Positions 6,179-6,231 of a stretch of 6,231 nucleotides of DNA are shown here, piece after piece. Each line of letters opens with the position of its first letter. Position 1 is the stretch's first letter. The position numbers and the translations under genes are program-made. The notes beneath the pieces were generated by a model. It was not told the DNA's origin. It ran no database searches and was given only the letters and a program-made list of their open reading frames with translations. Source of the DNA: Nitrososphaerota archaeon (GTDB taxonomy: Archaea; Thermoproteota; Nitrososphaeria; Nitrososphaerales; UBA183). The stretch spans positions 1 to 6,231 of the forward strand of contig JAFLZE010000061.1 of the NCBI GenBank assembly GCA_029785685.1, read 5' to 3'.

Positions 6179-6231
6179 GAGGAACCAGAATATCATTATG
6201 AGGCCGTGCATGGTGACGGCCTGGTTGTAAT
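6179..6231 (-). repeat. 53-base inverted repeat, copy at window end
   Basis: Bases 6179-6231 equal the reverse complement of 3922-3974 at every position, including synonymous sites, and run to the last base of the window, so the match may continue beyond it. Immediately left of the match, four of the six positions 6173-6178 still agree. Read on the minus strand, the copy keeps the oxidase frame, then leaves the family sequence at once and reaches a stop at 6145-6143, so it is not an intact second gene. Confidence 0.93.

Noticed and set aside
6147..6231. A second, minus-strand oxidase subunit I gene entering from the right
   Set aside because: The minus-strand frame matches only codons 56-73, then reads PPRLVFSSRSP and stops. 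A true paralogue would continue through helix II. A chimera or duplicated fragment explains it better.

Overview
The window reads as a piece of a GC-rich archaeal genome (about 65% G+C in a line I counted inside the first gene, about 48% in the first 120 bases). Archaeal signs are the end of a deoxyhypusine synthase gene, TATA boxes 25-40 bases ahead of starts with almost no leader, frequent AGG and ATA codons despite the high G+C, and a tRNA gene broken by two small introns with bulge-helix-bulge (BHB) shape. Multiple-intron tRNAs and A-type oxidases with fused subunits I and III suggest the Thaumarchaeota/Crenarchaeota side of the archaea. I cannot place the organism more closely.

Layout, left to right. 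Positions 1-348 are the 3' end of a deoxyhypusine synthase gene (+), cut by the window edge. Positions 349-548 are a pyrimidine-rich gap that ends in a TATA-like box. Positions 549-2741 (+) encode a 730-residue membrane proton-pumping pyrophosphatase with the signature of the K+-independent class. Positions 2754-2862 (-) hold a tRNA-Cys(GCA) gene that cannot be found by reading frames. Its 72-base mature form is interrupted by a 16-base intron after position 37 and a 21-base intron inside the T-loop. After its own TATA box and that of the next operon come two genes (+) sharing the overlap TGATG: cytochrome oxidase subunit II with a full CuA site (3001-3756), and a 796-residue fusion of subunits I and III (3756-6146).

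How they work together: subunit II takes electrons from an unidentified soluble donor through CuA and passes them to the haem/haem-CuB core of subunit I, where O2 is reduced and protons are pumped. The pyrophosphatase upstream is a second, independent proton pump driven by PPi. The oxidase keeps the D-channel residues but lacks the K-channel lysine and both subunit I ligands of the usual Mg/Mn site.

The last 53 bases (6179-6231) are an exact reverse complement of codons 56-73 of the oxidase gene (3922-3974). This is either an inverted chimera at a clone or contig end or a real inverted duplication, and it must be settled before anything downstream is trusted. I see no defence system, CRISPR array or insertion sequence.
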